Positions 13,512-21,348 are shown, numbered from the stretch's first letter. The stretch: 36,420 nt of DNA from UBA12403 sp043808565 (GCA_043808565.1 JAZDEQ010000060.1:1-36420), one strand, 5' to 3'. Notes: a model not told the origin generated them from the letters alone. A program made the numbers and translations.

Positions 13512-14258
13512 ATGGAACCACGTCGTGAGCGCATTTTGCGCGTCATTATTGAAGAGTATGTTCGCACGGCCGAGCCGGTTGGTTCAAAGTATCTTTGCGA
13601 GCGCTGTGGTTTTGAGGTTTCACCAGCTACCATGCGCAATGAAATGGTTTTGCTTGAAGAGGAAGGTTATCTACGTTCGCCACACACTTCGGCTGGCCGA
13701 GTGCCTACTGAAAAAGGTTACGAATTTTATTTACGTCATTTTGTTCAAACTAATCAGGGTGAAAAAGTTGAAAATAAATTACGTCAGGCCATAGCCAAAG
13801 CCGATGGCGATGATTCAACCCTTAAACTCATGGCTAAAACTTTGGTGGATCTTTCTGGCGAAACCGCCATTGTGGCTTTTGGTCCCCACCGCAGTTATTA
13901 CACCGGCGTAGCTAATCTTTTTCAAAAGCCGGATTTTCATGATTTAGAAATGTTGCAAAATCTTTCTTCCATGGTTGATCGTTTTGACGAAGTGGCCGCC
14001 CAAATTTTTGATCGCGTGTCAGTTGAGCCGCAAGTTATGATTGGCAAAGAAAATCCTTTTGGCGATGACATGACGGCAATTTTGGTTAAGTATCAGTTGC
14101 CAAATAAGACAGTTGGTTTTCTCGGTCTCCTCGGGCCTTTGCGCATGGATTACAAAAAGAATTTGTCATTGATTGAGGGAGCGAAAGAGGTGTTGGGAGG
14201 CAACGAAAGCAACAAAGGCATCAGAGGCAACAATGGTGTTGGTGGTTTGGTTGAATAA
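13512..14258 (+). CDS. hrcA: Heat-inducible transcription repressor HrcA (short form)
   Basis: HrcA binds CIRCE as a dimer and represses chaperone genes, with GroEL as its usual cofactor. The N-terminal winged helix is clear (about residues 3-75): RRERILRVIIEEYV, PVGSKYL, SPATMRNEM and HTSAGRVPTEKGY. The remaining part resembles the GAF-like domain (for example VGFLGLLGPLRMDYKKN near the end). At 248 residues it is about 90 shorter than typical HrcA, and the inserted dimerisation domain seems absent. The last 20 residues or so are encoded by AGGCAACNA repeats (14198-14233), so its natural C-terminus probably lies near residue 229. First gene of the operon, under CIRCE; grpE starts 22 bases downstream. 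Confidence 0.9.
   Translation: MEPRRERILRVIIEEYVRTAEPVGSKYLCERCGFEVSPATMRNEMVLLEEEGYLRSPHTSAGRVPTEKGYEFYLRHFVQTNQGEKVENKLRQAIAKADGDDSTLKLMAKTLVDLSGETAIVAFGPHRSYYTGVANLFQKPDFHDLEMLQNLSSMVDRFDEVAAQIFDRVSVEPQVMIGKENPFGDDMTAILVKYQLPNKTVGFLGLLGPLRMDYKKNLSLIEGAKEVLGGNESNKGIRGNNGVGGLVE
14198..14233. repeat. Nonamer array inside the 3' end of hrcA
   Basis: AGGCAACGA, AAGCAACAA, AGGCATCAG and AGGCAACAA in tandem. It is the inverted counterpart of the array in the 5' part of grpE (14344-14397) and could pair with it in the mRNA. Confidence 0.8.
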
Positions 14259-14280
14259 ATTTAAAAAATGGAAAATAACT

Positions 14281-14841
14281 ATGTTCGACGATACACAAAA
14301 AAAACAAGACGAGGAAAACGATATTGATCCAAATGTTGCCCCCGATGCCTTTGTTGCCTCTGATGCCTCAGTTGCCTCTGCTGCCTCTGGTGCCTCTCCC
14401 ATCGAAGATAAAGCTGCCGAATATCTCACTGGTTGGAAACGTGCCCTGGCCGATTACGATAATCTTAAAAAGGATTTGGCTCGCGAGCGTGGTGAAATGC
14501 GTCGGGCTTCAACAGTTGAGCTGTTGCTTCATTTTTTGCCAGTCATAAATAATTTTGAACAAGCCACCAAGCATCGTCCGCATCTTGAGGATAAATCATC
14601 AGAATCTTGGGTCAGTGGAATTTTAATGATCAAAACTCAACTGGAAAATTCCATTAAAGAATTAGGCGCCGAGCCTTTTGGGGATCTTGGCGAAAAATTC
14701 AATCCCGAGTTTCACGAATCCGCTGGTTCGCGCCGCGAGGAGGATCGTGAGGATCAAATTATTTTAGAAGTTGTCCAGCGTGGCTGGAAGGTTAACGGCA
14801 AAGTGGTTTTTCCGGCTAAGGTGATTATTAATATTCTTTAA
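14281..14841 (+). CDS. grpE: Nucleotide exchange factor GrpE
   Basis: GrpE releases ADP from DnaK. The 186-residue product shows the long N-terminal coiled coil (about 42-80, YLTGWKRALADYDNLKKDL), the four-helix part with LLLHFLPVINNFEQA, and the C-terminal beta domain (FNPEFHESAG near 140, then VVQRGWKVNGKVVFPAKVII). The start at 14281 follows the hrcA stop by 22 bases; an upstream in-frame ATG lies in hrcA. Residues 22-39, an Ala/Ser/Val/Asp stretch, are encoded by six GNTGCCTCT nonamers, an apparent repeat insertion into the disordered N-terminus. It belongs to the CIRCE operon. Confidence 0.92.
   Translation: MFDDTQKKQDEENDIDPNVAPDAFVASDASVASAASGASPIEDKAAEYLTGWKRALADYDNLKKDLARERGEMRRASTVELLLHFLPVINNFEQATKHRPHLEDKSSESWVSGILMIKTQLENSIKELGAEPFGDLGEKFNPEFHESAGSRREEDREDQIILEVVQRGWKVNGKVVFPAKVIINIL
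14344..14397. repeat. Nonamer array inside grpE
   Basis: Six 9-base units: GATGCCTTT, GTTGCCTCT, GATGCCTCA, GTTGCCTCT, GCTGCCTCT and GGTGCCTCT. The unit length is a multiple of three, so the reading frame is kept. Confidence 0.85.
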
Positions 14842-14848
14842 TGCAACA

Positions 14849-14918
14849 AAGGCAGCGGAGGCAACACGGGCAACATTTTTTAATGTTGCCTTCGGTGCCT
14901 CTTGTTGCCTCTGTTGCC
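14849..14918. repeat. Head-to-head nonamer arrays between grpE and hsp20
   Basis: AAGGCAGCG, GAGGCAACA and CGGGCAACA face TGTTGCCTT, CGGTGCCTC and following TGTTGCC units. The core GGCAACATT (14869-14877), T4, AATGTTGCC (14882-14890) is a perfect 9-bp stem. It may act as a processing or attenuation hairpin between the two genes. Confidence 0.8.
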
Positions 14919-14927
14919 AAAAACAAT

Positions 14928-15359
14928 ATGTCCATCATACGCTGGTCCCCCATGTGGGATCCTTTTCAAGAGATGGAGGAGATGATGAAAAATCTTTCGT
15001 CTCTGCCAAGTCAAAATTTTAAAGGTTTTATTCCGGCCGTTGATGTTTACGAAACTGACAAAGCTGTGGTTGTCGAAACCGCGTTGTCCGGTATTAATCC
15101 TGATGATGTCAAAGTCAGTGTTGAAAAAGGCGTTTTGACCCTGCAAGGCGAAAGTAAAAAAGAGTCCGAGGTTGATGAAAAAAATTATTATCGAAAGGAA
15201 ATCCGTTCTGGTTCCTTTTTTCGCCAAGTTGCCCTACCCGCGCCAGTGATTGAAGACAAAGTAGCGGCTGAGTTTAAAGATGGCGTTTTAAGAGTTAGTT
15301 GTCCTAAGGCCCAGCCAGCCAAGGGGAAAAAGGTGGAGGTTAGGGTGGTGAGGAAGTGA
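14928..15359 (+). CDS. Small heat-shock protein (Hsp20/alpha-crystallin family)
   Basis: This 143-residue holdase chaperone binds unfolding proteins without ATP. The start at 14928 is the first ATG after the repeat hairpin; an upstream in-frame ATG at 14841 would translate the repeats. The N-terminus MSIIRWSPMWDPFQEM is typical of the bacterial Hsp20 class. The alpha-crystallin domain (about 42-135) contains ALSGINPDDVKVSVEKGVLTL-type strands and the conserved A-x-x-x-x-G-V-L motif (AEFKDGVLRV). A C-terminal I/V-x-I/V tail (VEVRVV) is present. It belongs to the heat-shock cluster after grpE. Confidence 0.92.
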   Translation: MSIIRWSPMWDPFQEMEEMMKNLSSLPSQNFKGFIPAVDVYETDKAVVVETALSGINPDDVKVSVEKGVLTLQGESKKESEVDEKNYYRKEIRSGSFFRQVALPAPVIEDKVAAEFKDGVLRVSCPKAQPAKGKKVEVRVVRK

Positions 15360-15770
15360 TTCACACCTCTCCCCCCTCCTTCGTTAAAACTTCGGAGGGC
15401 GGGCCAGCCCCTCCCCGGAAGGGAGGGGGGCTTCGCCTTATCGTTATCAACCCCTCACCCCAACCTCTCCCCCGGGGAGAGGAGCCTCGCTAATCCTCTC
15501 TCCCCGCTCTTCGATCGAGCTCAGAGCGGCCTGAGGAATCGAAGGCCGAGGGAGAGATAAGAGAGAGGGGTAACTGGAATTTGGTGAGGGCTTCGCCTCA
15601 GCACCGGAATTTTTTCCGGTGAGGAGGTGAGGTTAATGTCTAAACCATGATTTTCTTGATTAAATGATTGCCATGATTATCGGGTTGTTTGAATCATGGC
15701 CGCGAAACAAAAAAACACCTGTCATTCCGAACGCCGCGGAGGAATCTCGCCGCGTGATTTAAATAAAAAT
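15360..15770. repeat. Non-coding region filled with GC-rich palindromes
   Basis: No gene is seen. Several palindromes lie in a row: CCCTCC and GGAGGG (15374-15399), AGCCCCTCCC and GGGAGGGGGGCT (15406-15432), CCTCTCCCCCGGGGAGAGG (15464-15482), a long imperfect one with CTCTCTCCCC to GGGAGAGATAAGAGAG (about 15496-15570), and CACCGGAA-T4-TTCCGGTG (15602-15621). REP-like copy 15720-15756 (GTCATTCCG...GGAATCTCGCCGCG) ends just before the HD gene. The first hairpins could terminate the hsp20 operon. Confidence 0.7.
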
Positions 15771-16376
15771 ATGCCAAGTTTTAAAAAAGACGAAATTACT
15801 TTGGAAGACAAAGAAAAAATATTTGGAAAAATAAGAAATGTCTTTTTGAATTCTCATGTACATATTTTTGAAGTTGAGCACGGCAAAAATGTTCTTAAAT
15901 ATGTATTGGAGTTAAATCCAAAAGCCGCCTTAGAACTGCAAATAGCCGCTCTGGCCCACGATATTGATCGCGGATATGAAAGAGAAAAAAGACCAACTAG
16001 AGAAGATTTTCCTAATGACTATGATGCGTATAAAGCCGTGCACGCCAAACGAAGTGCTGAGATTATTGTAAAATTGCTTGAAGAAGTTGGTTTTTTGCAG
16101 AAAAGTTTTATAAATAGAGTTTCTTATTTAGTAGCCAATCATGAAGTCGGAGGTGATCAAGACGCGAATGATTTGCGAGATGCAGACAGTTTGGCATTTA
16201 TAAAAGACAGCATGGGACCTAGCGGATTTATGAGTATTAGCACTAAACAGCAGACAAAAGATAAATTAGATTGGATGTTTTTCAGAATGAGCGAAAAGAA
16301 TAAAGAAGTTGTGAGGCCGTTTTATGAGGACTGCAAGAATAAAATAGAGGAATATTATACAGTCAAACAAATTTAA
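15771..16376 (+). CDS. HD-domain phosphohydrolase
   Basis: This 201-residue protein has the metal-binding residues of the HD superfamily: His37 (EVEHGKNV), His63-Asp64 (ALAHDIDRG), His91, His124 (VANHEVGG) and Asp138. HD enzymes hydrolyse phosphate esters, often of nucleotides; the substrate here is unknown. The start at 15771 is used because the in-frame sequence from 15696 is translated from a REP-like repeat (SERRGGISPR, a common repeat artefact). It lies between hsp20 and dnaK without an obvious functional link. Confidence 0.75.
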   Translation: MPSFKKDEITLEDKEKIFGKIRNVFLNSHVHIFEVEHGKNVLKYVLELNPKAALELQIAALAHDIDRGYEREKRPTREDFPNDYDAYKAVHAKRSAEIIVKLLEEVGFLQKSFINRVSYLVANHEVGGDQDANDLRDADSLAFIKDSMGPSGFMSISTKQQTKDKLDWMFFRMSEKNKEVVRPFYEDCKNKIEEYYTVKQI

Positions 16377-16463
16377 AAATCACCCACCCCAATAATCACC
16401 CCCCCAAAATCACCCAAAAAAACAACCCAAAAAAATAACCCTAAAATAATCACTAAAAACAAT
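16376..16463 (+). other. G-free leader upstream of dnaK
   Basis: The stretch from the HD-gene stop to the dnaK ATG contains no G on the forward strand. It is built of AATCACCC, AACCCAAAAA and AATAACCC motifs, so it cannot form Watson-Crick G-C stems or contain an SD. No CIRCE copy or -35/-10 pair is visible in it. Confidence 0.7.
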
Positions 16464-18365
16464 ATGCCCAAAATACTCGGTATCGATCTCGGTACAACCA
16501 ATTCTTGTATGGCCGTTATGGAAGGCGGTCAGCCTAAGGTTTTAGAAAATAAAGAAGGTGCGCGCACTACGCCTTCAGTCATGGCCGTTTCCAAATCTGG
16601 CGAGCGAACAGTTGGGGCGACGGCCAAACGTCAGGCGGTGACCAATCCGGAAAATACCCTTTACTCCATCAAACGCCTTATTGGTCGCCGTTGGGAGGAT
16701 GCGGAAGTTCAGCGTGATTTAAAAGTTTTGCCTTACAAAATGCAACGTCACGGTGATGGAATTTCAATTACCATGGGCGGCAAAGAATTTACGCCCGAAG
16801 AAATTTCGGCCATGGTTTTGCGAAAGTTAAAAGAAGATGCCGAAGAAAAACTTGGTGAAAAAATTACTGAAGCGGTTATTACTGTGCCAGCTTATTTTGA
16901 TGATGCTCAACGCGCGGCCACTAAAGTCGCTGGCGAAATCGCTGGTCTTAAAGTTAATCGTATTATCAACGAACCAACGGCCGCGGCTTTGGCTTATGGT
17001 TTTGATAAAAAAGTTGGCCAGCAGATTCTTATTTATGACTTAGGTGGTGGCACTTTTGATGTCTCAGTTCTCGACGTTTCGGCCGACACAGTCGAAGTGA
17101 AAGCCACTAATGGCGATACTCATCTTGGCGGAGATGATTTTGATCGCATCATCATCGATTGGATTATCAACGAGTTCCGTAAGCAAGAGGGCATTGATTT
17201 GTCCAAAGATCCTTTGGCTTTGCAACGCATTAAAGATGCGGCTGAAAAAGCCAAGATCGAGCTTTCCACCACTCAACAAACTGAAATCAATCAGCCGTTT
17301 ATTACCAGTGATGCTAATGGTCCAAAGCATTTGGCACTTAACATGACTCGAGCCAAGCTCGAAGAATTGGTCATGGATTTGGTTGATAAAACTTTTGGCC
17401 CAGTCGAAGCCGCGCTTCGCGATGCCAAACTTGGCAAAAAAGACATTGAAGAAATTGTCATGGTTGGTGGTATGACGCGCATGCCTTTGGTTTTGAAAAA
17501 AGTTGAAGAATATTTTGGTAAAAAACCAAATATTAGTGTTAATCCAGATGAAGTCGTAGCGGTTGGTGCGGCCGTACAAGGCGGAGTTTTAGCCGGCGAT
17601 GTCAAAGACGTTTTGTTACTCGATGTCACGCCGCTTTCGGTTGGTATTGAAACTCTTGGCGGAGTTATGACGCCACTTATCGAACGCAACACCACCATTC
17701 CAACCAGCAAGTCGCAGATTTTTTCCACAGCCGCTGATAATCAGCCAAGTGTGGAAATCCACGTCCTACAAGGGGAGCGTCCTATGGCCGTCGATAACAA
17801 AACGCTCGGAAAATTCATGCTGTCAGGTTTGCCGTCAGCCCCTCGCGGTGTTCCTCAAGTTGAAGTGTCTTTTGATATTGATGCCAATGGTATTTTAAAT
17901 GTTTCGGCCACTGATAAAGCCACCAATCAAAAGCAAAGTATTACCATTACGGCTTCAACTGGTTTGAATAAAGACGAAATCGAACGCATGAAACGCGAAG
18001 CCGAAGCCCATGCGGCTGAAGATGCCAAAAAGCGCGAACAAATCGAGCACAAAAATATGGCCGAGACCATGATTTATACCGCTGAAAAAATGTTGAAAGA
18101 TGCCGGCGATAAAGTCACAGCCGAAGAGAAAAAAGAAGTTGAAGAAAAAATTGAGGCTTTGAAAAAAGTTAAGGATGGCGATGACCACGAAGCCATTAAA
18201 AAAGCCGCTGATGAGTTGACTAATGTGGCCCAAAAAGTTGGCGCGAAAATGTATCAGTCTTCGACAAGCTCAGACTCTTCGAACAAAAAAGATGAAACAC
18301 AGAATTCTGAAGAAAAAAAAGACGACCAAGGTCCAGTTGACGCCGAGTTTAAGGAAAAGACGTAG
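16464..18365 (+). CDS. dnaK: Chaperone DnaK (Hsp70)
   Basis: This 633-residue Hsp70 folds client proteins in an ATP cycle with DnaJ and GrpE. The ATPase domain (1-380) shows GIDLGTTNSCMAV at the N-terminus, IINEPTAAALAYG, IYDLGGGTFDVS and MVGGMTRMP. The linker DVLLLDVTPLSVGIETLGG leads into the substrate-binding domain, followed by a helical lid. The tail ends in DAEFKEKT rather than EEVD, as in bacteria. A Ser-rich stretch near residue 600 (SSTSSDSSN) is encoded by a short repeat-like sequence (TCTTCGACAAGCTCAGACTC), an apparent insertion into the disordered tail. It has a G-free leader and no CIRCE of its own. Confidence 0.97.
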   Translation: MPKILGIDLGTTNSCMAVMEGGQPKVLENKEGARTTPSVMAVSKSGERTVGATAKRQAVTNPENTLYSIKRLIGRRWEDAEVQRDLKVLPYKMQRHGDGISITMGGKEFTPEEISAMVLRKLKEDAEEKLGEKITEAVITVPAYFDDAQRAATKVAGEIAGLKVNRIINEPTAAALAYGFDKKVGQQILIYDLGGGTFDVSVLDVSADTVEVKATNGDTHLGGDDFDRIIIDWIINEFRKQEGIDLSKDPLALQRIKDAAEKAKIELSTTQQTEINQPFITSDANGPKHLALNMTRAKLEELVMDLVDKTFGPVEAALRDAKLGKKDIEEIVMVGGMTRMPLVLKKVEEYFGKKPNISVNPDEVVAVGAAVQGGVLAGDVKDVLLLDVTPLSVGIETLGGVMTPLIERNTTIPTSKSQIFSTAADNQPSVEIHVLQGERPMAVDNKTLGKFMLSGLPSAPRGVPQVEVSFDIDANGILNVSATDKATNQKQSITITASTGLNKDEIERMKREAEAHAAEDAKKREQIEHKNMAETMIYTAEKMLKDAGDKVTAEEKKEVEEKIEALKKVKDGDDHEAIKKAADELTNVAQKVGAKMYQSSTSSDSSNKKDETQNSEEKKDDQGPVDAEFKEKT

Positions 18366-18400
18366 GGGCGAAGGGTATTCGCCCTTTACGGCGTTGATTT

Positions 18401-18631
18401 ATGACCCAATCATCCCAAAATATTCAATCCGACGAATCCATTGAGGCCTGGTTTTTTCAGAATACGGTTCAGGCCAGTAATTGTTCGTTGGAGCCAGTCC
18501 GCGGGCAGGAAACTTGTCCGAGTTATTATAAAACTTTAGCCACAGCCGCGGACTGGCACGTGATTTCCGTTGTCTTTTCCGTTATAATGATTTTTGCGTT
18601 TATTGGTATGGCAATGAAGGAGAAGGGGTAA
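18401..18631 (+). CDS. Small single-pass membrane protein between dnaK and dnaJ
   Basis: This 76-residue frame has a polar Ser/Gln-rich N-terminal half (with two Cys in SNCSLEPVRGQETC) and one hydrophobic segment at residues 54-70 (VISVVFSVIMIFAFIGMAM) followed by KEKG. It could be a C-terminally anchored small membrane protein. I recognise no family. It starts 35 bases after dnaK and ends before a REP element. A chance frame cannot be excluded, but the regular composition and clear membrane helix favour a real gene. Confidence 0.5.
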   Translation: MTQSSQNIQSDESIEAWFFQNTVQASNCSLEPVRGQETCPSYYKTLATAADWHVISVVFSVIMIFAFIGMAMKEKG

Positions 18632-18642
18632 CTAGTCGCATT

Positions 18643-18743
18643 CGTCATTGCGAGCGCCTCGCGCGGCAATCTCATAAATTAAATTAAATCATCAATTATT
18701 AGATTGCTTCGTCACTCAGCGGCTTCGTTTCTCGCAATGACGG
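18643..18743. repeat. REP-like palindromic repeat (copy 3, complete)
   Basis: CGTCATTGCGAGCGCCTCGC at the left and CTCGCAATGACGG at the right form a head-to-head palindrome, with GGCAATCT and AGATTGCTTCG inside. It fills the dnaK-dnaJ gap, 10 bases before dnaJ. Confidence 0.85.
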
Positions 18744-18752
18744 AGAGTAAAT

Positions 18753-19823
18753 ATGTCTAAAGATTTTTATAAAATATTAGGGGTTAACAAAAACGCGTCG
18801 GCTGAGGAAATTAAAAAAGCTTTCCGAACTTTAGCGCACCAACATCATCCCGATAAAGCTGGCGGTAACGAGCAAAAGTTTAAGGAAATAAACGAGGCAT
18901 ATCAGGTTTTGGGTGATCCAGAAAAGCGTCAAAAATTTGATCAGTTTGGTTCAGCGGCTTTCGACGGTTCTCAGGGTTTCCCGGGCAGTGGTGGTTTTGG
19001 CGGCTTTAGCCAAGGCGGAATAAATTTCGATTTTTCAAATTTTGAAGATCTGGGCGATTTGTTTGGCGGGGCTTTTGGTTTTGGGGGCGGTGGTCGGCGA
19101 ACTCGTGGGCCAGCTCATGGCCGAGATTTACAAGTTGATTTAAATTTGTCTTTTGAAGAAAGTGTTTTTGGCGCTTCAAAAGATATTACTTTTTCTAAAA
19201 CTGATTCTTGTGCTCGTTGCGGTGGGGTAGGTGCTGAACCGGGTAGTAAAATGAAAAAATGCAGTGAGTGCAGTGGGGCAGGTTATCAAGTCCGGGTTCA
19301 ACGGACGATTCTTGGGGCTATTCAAAGCAAGGTTGAATGTCAGGCTTGCCAGGGCGAAGGCGAAACCGCCGAAACTCGCTGTACTGAGTGTTTTGGTTCG
19401 GGTTTAACCAAAAATAAAAAAACTCTCACCGTGGATGTGCCGGCTGGAATTGAAGATGGTAATTCTTTACGTTTGAGCGGCCAAGGTGAAGCCGTTAAAG
19501 GTGGTCGGGCCGGTGATTTATATATTCGCCTGCGGGTAAAATCTGACTCGCGTTTTATCCGCGATAATTTTGATTTACGTTCCGAAGTGGCGATTGGTTT
19601 TACCATGGCCGCTCTAGGCGGTTCGGTGGAAGTTGAAACTGTTGACGGCAAAGTTGAAGTTAAAATTTCGGCCGGTCTGCAAAGCGGCACAGAATTGCGT
19701 TTGCGCGGTAAAGGTGTTGGTCACGAAGGTCGCCGTGGTGATCACATAGTCACAGTGCGAGTTATTACACCAAAAAATCTTTCTAAAAAACAAAAAGAAT
19801 TGTTGGAAAAGTTGGATCTTTAG
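18753..19823 (+). CDS. dnaJ: Chaperone DnaJ (Hsp40)
   Basis: This 356-residue type I J-protein stimulates the DnaK ATPase and delivers substrates. The J-domain (1-66) has the essential His-Pro-Asp motif at 32-34 (HQHHPDKAGG). A Gly/Phe-rich region follows (about 70-115). The zinc domain (about 153-216) has four CxxCxGxG-type repeats: CARCGGVG, CSECSGAG, CQACQGEG and CTECFGSG. The C-terminal substrate-binding domains end in KNLSKKQKELLEKLD. All expected parts are present. The promoter of pilM overlaps its last codons. Confidence 0.96.
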   Translation: MSKDFYKILGVNKNASAEEIKKAFRTLAHQHHPDKAGGNEQKFKEINEAYQVLGDPEKRQKFDQFGSAAFDGSQGFPGSGGFGGFSQGGINFDFSNFEDLGDLFGGAFGFGGGGRRTRGPAHGRDLQVDLNLSFEESVFGASKDITFSKTDSCARCGGVGAEPGSKMKKCSECSGAGYQVRVQRTILGAIQSKVECQACQGEGETAETRCTECFGSGLTKNKKTLTVDVPAGIEDGNSLRLSGQGEAVKGGRAGDLYIRLRVKSDSRFIRDNFDLRSEVAIGFTMAALGGSVEVETVDGKVEVKISAGLQSGTELRLRGKGVGHEGRRGDHIVTVRVITPKNLSKKQKELLEKLDL

Positions 19824-19832
19824 TGCTATAAT
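19803..19832 (+). promoter_or_regulatory. Promoter of the pilM operon
   Basis: TTGGAA (19803-19808), 18 bases, TATAAT (19827-19832) preceded by TGC (extended -10). It lies within the end of dnaJ; transcription would begin just before the pilM ATG at 19842, giving a nearly leaderless mRNA. Confidence 0.55.
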
Positions 19833-19841
19833 ATAACCATT

Positions 19842-20966
19842 ATGTTTTTTGGCCTTTTGGGAAAAAAATTAACCAAAAATTATTTAGGTATTGATATTGG
19901 TACTGGCGGGCTTAAGGCGGTGGAATTAATGAACGAAAAAGGCCGTGGTCGGCTTTTAACTTATGGTTATTCCGAACGTCAGGCCAGCGATAGCTTGCTT
20001 CATCCTTTAGATAATCCTAAAGAAACGGCTGAATTGATTTTAAAGATTTGTAAAAAATCTGGCATTGTTTCTCATCAAGCTATTGCCGCTTTGCCTTTAT
20101 CCAGTGTTTTTTCCACTATCGTGGCTGTGCCGCGCAATAAGGACGAGCGAGTGGTTAAGGAAGCCATCAATGAGCAAATTCAAAAACTTTCTCCCATGCC
20201 ATTAGCCGAAATGATCACTTATTCCACTTTTATTGATCCTTTAAAGATTGAAGAAAAAAAAGAAAAATCCAGTGTTGGCAGTCAGCCAGTTGTTGAAACC
20301 AAAAAAAGAGACTACGTTCGAGTCTTGGTTACTGGGGCCGCTAAATCTTTGGTCCAAAAATATATTGAAATTTTTAAATTGGCCAAGCTAGAACTTTTGG
20401 CTCTTGATACTGAGGCTTTTGCTTTGATTCGTTCGCTGGTGGGTAAAGATAAAAGCACCGTCATGATTATTGATATGGGTTCGGTACGCAGTAACTTAAC
20501 GATTGTCGAAAAAGGCGTGCCGTTTTTAGTTCGGAGTATCAATATTGGCGGCAGTGTAGTTACTCAAAAAATTACTCAACAACTTGGCATTTCTGATGCC
20601 GAAGCTGAACGTTTAAAACAAGATTTAGCCACCATGGCCGAAACTGATACTAAAATAGCCGAGGGTTTGCAAAATATTTTAGGGGCCATTTTACAACCTT
20701 TGATTAATGAAATTCGTTATTCTTTTGAAGTTTTTGCTAAAATGGAATTAACCGAGGGTCGACGGGTGGAAAAAATTATTCTCACTGGCGGCTCGGCACA
20801 TTTACCAGGTTTAGTTAAGGAAATGACCAAGGCTTTGAACATTAATGTTTATATTGGCGATCCTTGGGCTAGAATTGTTACCCCCGAGGAATTGCGACCC
20901 ATGCTCGATGAAATTGGCCCCAGGCTTTCGGTGGCCGTGGGTTTAGCCATGAGGGAAATCGAGTAG
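19842..20966 (+). CDS. pilM: Type IV pilus assembly protein PilM
   Basis: This 374-residue actin-like ATPase is the cytoplasmic PilM of type IV pilus systems, which contacts PilN and links the inner-membrane platform to the motor. Nucleotide-binding motifs of the actin fold are visible: YLGIDIGTGGLKAVEL at the N-terminus, VMIIDMGSVRSNL near 205 and ILTGGSAHLPGLV near 310. The N-terminus has the usual LTKNYLGIDIG start. It heads a run with a receiver-domain protein (1 base later), a prepilin-like protein and a deacetylase-like protein. No pilN or pilO follows here, so the rest of the machinery must lie elsewhere. Confidence 0.9.
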   Translation: MFFGLLGKKLTKNYLGIDIGTGGLKAVELMNEKGRGRLLTYGYSERQASDSLLHPLDNPKETAELILKICKKSGIVSHQAIAALPLSSVFSTIVAVPRNKDERVVKEAINEQIQKLSPMPLAEMITYSTFIDPLKIEEKKEKSSVGSQPVVETKKRDYVRVLVTGAAKSLVQKYIEIFKLAKLELLALDTEAFALIRSLVGKDKSTVMIIDMGSVRSNLTIVEKGVPFLVRSINIGGSVVTQKITQQLGISDAEAERLKQDLATMAETDTKIAEGLQNILGAILQPLINEIRYSFEVFAKMELTEGRRVEKIILTGGSAHLPGLVKEMTKALNINVYIGDPWARIVTPEELRPMLDEIGPRLSVAVGLAMREIE

Positions 20967-20967
20967 T

Positions 20968-21348
20968 ATGAAAAAAATCACGATTTTATTAGTTGAAGAT
21001 GATGCGTATTTGTCAGAAATTTATACTCGCCATTTTTCTCGCCACAAATGGCAAACTAAAATTGTTAAAAATTTTTCTGAAGCTGATAAAAAAATTAAAC
21101 GCAGTTTACCCGAAGTTGTGGTGGCCGATATTGCCTTAGAAGAAAAAGTTGGTTTAAACTGGTTAAAAAATTTTCGCCAGACCGAAGCGACTAGTAAAAT
21201 ACCGGTTATTGTTATGACTGGTTTGAGTGATCGTGCGAGCATTAAAGAAGCCTTGCAAGCTGGCGTTAATGGCTATTTTTTAAAAAGCCAAACCACTCCA
21301 CACGAACTGGCGGAAAAAATTAGTATTTTAATAAAACCAATTTCGTAA
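20968..21348 (+). CDS. Stand-alone response-regulator receiver domain
   Basis: This 126-residue CheY-like protein contains only a receiver domain. The acidic pocket (Glu10, Asp11, Asp12), phospho-acceptor Asp54 (VVVADIALEE), Thr84 (VIVMTGLSD) and Lys106 (YFLKSQTTP) are all in place. It starts one base after the pilM stop, so the two are translated together. A role in controlling pilus activity or transcription through an unseen partner is likely by context. No histidine kinase is in the window. Confidence 0.88.
   Translation: MKKITILLVEDDAYLSEIYTRHFSRHKWQTKIVKNFSEADKKIKRSLPEVVVADIALEEKVGLNWLKNFRQTEATSKIPVIVMTGLSDRASIKEALQAGVNGYFLKSQTTPHELAEKISILIKPIS

Noticed and set aside
17064..17728. Reverse-strand frames inside dnaK
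   Set aside because: Antisense shadows of a highly conserved gene.
18643..18743. tRNA or other stable RNA in the dnaK-dnaJ gap
   Set aside because: No cloverleaf or CCA end is seen; the structure is explained by the REP palindrome.
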